Below are positions 5,132 to 6,210 of a stretch of 6,210 nucleotides of DNA, piece by piece (within the stretch, counting starts at the first letter, position 1; each line of letters opens with the position of its first letter). The notes below the pieces were generated by a model that was not told the origin of the DNA, did no database searches, and worked only from the letters and a program-made list of their open reading frames with translations. The stretch is from Actinomycetota bacterium. Its GTDB lineage: Bacteria > Actinomycetota > Actinomycetes > S36-B12 > UBA5976. The stretch covers positions 1-6,210 of the forward strand of contig RGCY01000075.1 in the NCBI GenBank assembly GCA_009918865.1. The letters are read 5' to 3'. A program made the translations under genes and the position numbers.

Positions 5132-6210
5132 TCACGATTGTGGGTTGACGACCACTTCCACGCGCTGGAACTCCTTGAGTTCGGTGTACCCGGCCGTGGC
5201 CATGGCTCGCTTCAATGCTCCGATGAGGTTCATTGTGCCGTCTGCCATGTGCGAGGGACCGCGCAAAATCTGCTCAAGGGAACCGATGGTTCCGAAGTGA
5301 ACGCGTTCTCCGCGTGGGAGCTCCGGGTGCACGGCTTCCATCCCCCAATGCCAACCGGCACCAGGGGCTTGGGTGGCACGAGCCAACGGTGAGCCCACCA
5401 TCACCGCATCTGCACCGCAGGCAATTGCCTTCACAATGTCACCGCTTCGGCCCATACCGCCGTCGGCGATGACATGCACATACCGACCGCCGGATTCGTC
5501 GAGGTAGTCGCGTCGCGCTGCTGCCACATCTGCAACAGCGCTTGCCATCGGCACCCGCACTCCCAATACATCGCGAGTTGTGTGAGCAGCGCCGCCACCG
5601 AAACCAACGAGCACACCAGCCGCGCCTGTGCGCATGAGGTGTAGTGCTGACTGATAGGTCGCACAACCACCCACGATGACTGGCACGTCAAGTTCATAGA
5701 TGAACTTCTTCAGATTCAGCGCAGTTTCTTCAATGCCGACATGCTCGGCGCTCACTGTGGTGCCGCGGATGACGAAAATATCCACGCCAGATTCCACAAC
5801 CACTTTGGCGAACTCCGCTGTGCGCTGCGGAGAAAGCGCTGCGGCAACTACTCCGCCACCGGCGCGCAACTCAGCAACACGTTTGCGAATCAACTCGGGC
5901 TGAATTGGTTCGGCGTATGCCTTTTGCAGTGCGGCCGTGGCATCTGCGGCAGGTAGTTTGGCAATTGCTTCGAACACTGGTTGTGGGTCCTCGTAACGAG
6001 TCCACAATCCTTCAAGATTGAGAACAGCAAGCGCGCCGAGTCGATTGATCTCAGCGGCGGTGCTCGGCGAGACGATGGAATCCATCGGTGCAGCAAGAAT
6101 CGGGGTTTCAAACGCGTAGGCATCAATCCGCCACGCGGTGCTCACCTGCTCGGGGTCTCGGGTGCGCCGCTGGGGTGCGATGGCGATGTCGTCAAAACCA
6201 TAGGTGACGC
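5132..6210 (-). CDS. guaB3: GuaB3 family IMP dehydrogenase-related protein (partial, N-terminus beyond window)
   Basis: The frame stays open to the right edge: 358 residues are visible, beginning VTYGFDDIAIAPQRRTRDPEQ before VSTAW, which matches the N-terminal segment of actinobacterial GuaB3 proteins (about 375 residues). The GTG at 6143-6145 is therefore an internal valine, not the start. The fold is the IMP dehydrogenase/GMP reductase TIM barrel without CBS domains. Visible landmarks are PMDS, VIRGTTVSAEH, the phosphate-binding ADGGMGRSGDIVKAIACGAD and VMVGSPLA, and the C-terminal GYTELKEFQ. The loop that carries the catalytic cysteine in IMP dehydrogenase (C-T-T-R) reads GGGAAHTTR, with His at 5582-5584. 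Classical IMP dehydrogenase activity is thus unlikely, and the role in guanine nucleotide metabolism is unproven. Actinobacterial guaB3 often lies just downstream of guaB, which would be outside the window to the right. Family call is very sure; biochemical role is not. Confidence 0.95.
   Translation of the reverse strand, partial: VTYGFDDIAIAPQRRTRDPEQVSTAWRIDAYAFETPILAAPMDSIVSPSTAAEINRLGALAVLNLEGLWTRYEDPQPVFEAIAKLPAADATAALQKAYAEPIQPELIRKRVAELRAGGGVVAAALSPQRTAEFAKVVVESGVDIFVIRGTTVSAEHVGIEETALNLKKFIYELDVPVIVGGCATYQSALHLMRTGAAGVLVGFGGGAAHTTRDVLGVRVPMASAVADVAAARRDYLDESGGRYVHVIADGGMGRSGDIVKAIACGADAVMVGSPLARATQAPGAGWHWGMEAVHPELPRGERVHFGTIGSLEQILRGPSHMADGTMNLIGALKRAMATAGYTELKEFQRVEVVVNPQS

Noticed and set aside
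5651..5660. Further GATAGGTC-like copy inside guaB3
   Set aside because: It is a short match inside conserved coding sequence and is explained by the codons there.
6143..6145. GTG as the start codon of the guaB3 gene
   Set aside because: The frame continues upstream without a stop to the window edge, and its translation (DDIAIAPQRRTRDPEQ) matches the GuaB3 N-terminal segment. The GTG is an internal valine.
1..6210. CRISPR arrays, tRNA or rRNA genes, insertion sequences, integrases, toxin-antitoxin pairs
   Set aside because: I looked on both strands and found no repeat-spacer pattern, cloverleaf, transposase frame or terminal inverted repeats.

Overview
The window looks like ordinary chromosomal DNA of an actinomycete (Actinomycetota). 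The reasons are a GuaB3-type IMP dehydrogenase relative, a paired ABC exporter of the kind common in that phylum, GTG-rich reading frames with G/C-biased third positions, and a TAGGCT-type -10 candidate. Overall GC looks to be in the mid to upper fifties percent by eye, lower than in Streptomyces or Mycobacterium. I cannot place the genus. There is no transposase, integrase, phage gene, CRISPR array, tRNA or rRNA.

Layout. (1) Bases 1-56: last 17 codons of a plus-strand gene whose C-terminus resembles that of an ABC exporter. It overlaps the next start by an ATGA junction. (2) 53-2020, plus: a complete 655-residue half-ABC exporter (membrane domain plus ATPase domain) with intact Walker A, Walker B and H-loop but a degraded signature motif. 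Genes 1 and 2 probably form one heterodimeric exporter with unequal ATPase sites. (3) 2021-2352: a 332-base gap holding a hairpin past the exporter stop, a possible promoter (2238-2266), two predicted leader hairpins and a good ribosome binding site. (4) 2353-5037, plus: an 894-residue secreted protein with a signal peptide, five repeated beta-sandwich-like modules spaced about 114 residues apart, a fibronectin type III domain and two C-terminal Ig-like segments. It has no wall anchor. (5) 5038-5131: a compact convergent junction with two strong hairpins and a degraded second copy of the last codons of the secreted-protein gene. (6) 5132-6210, minus: GuaB3, complete at its C-terminus and cut by the right edge about 15-20 residues short of its start. 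The position of the IMP dehydrogenase catalytic cysteine is occupied by histidine.

The three units look functionally separate: an exporter pair of unknown substrate, a secreted modular surface or extracellular protein, and a purine-nucleotide enzyme relative. Nothing in the sequence shows that the exporter handles the secreted protein, whose signal peptide points to Sec instead. I do not see a clear new multi-gene system. The most unusual local signals are the duplicated gene tail at 5011-5040/5097-5126, the stop codon sitting in a hairpin loop, the hairpin-rich leader before 2353, the large repeated secreted protein, and the missing catalytic cysteine in GuaB3.
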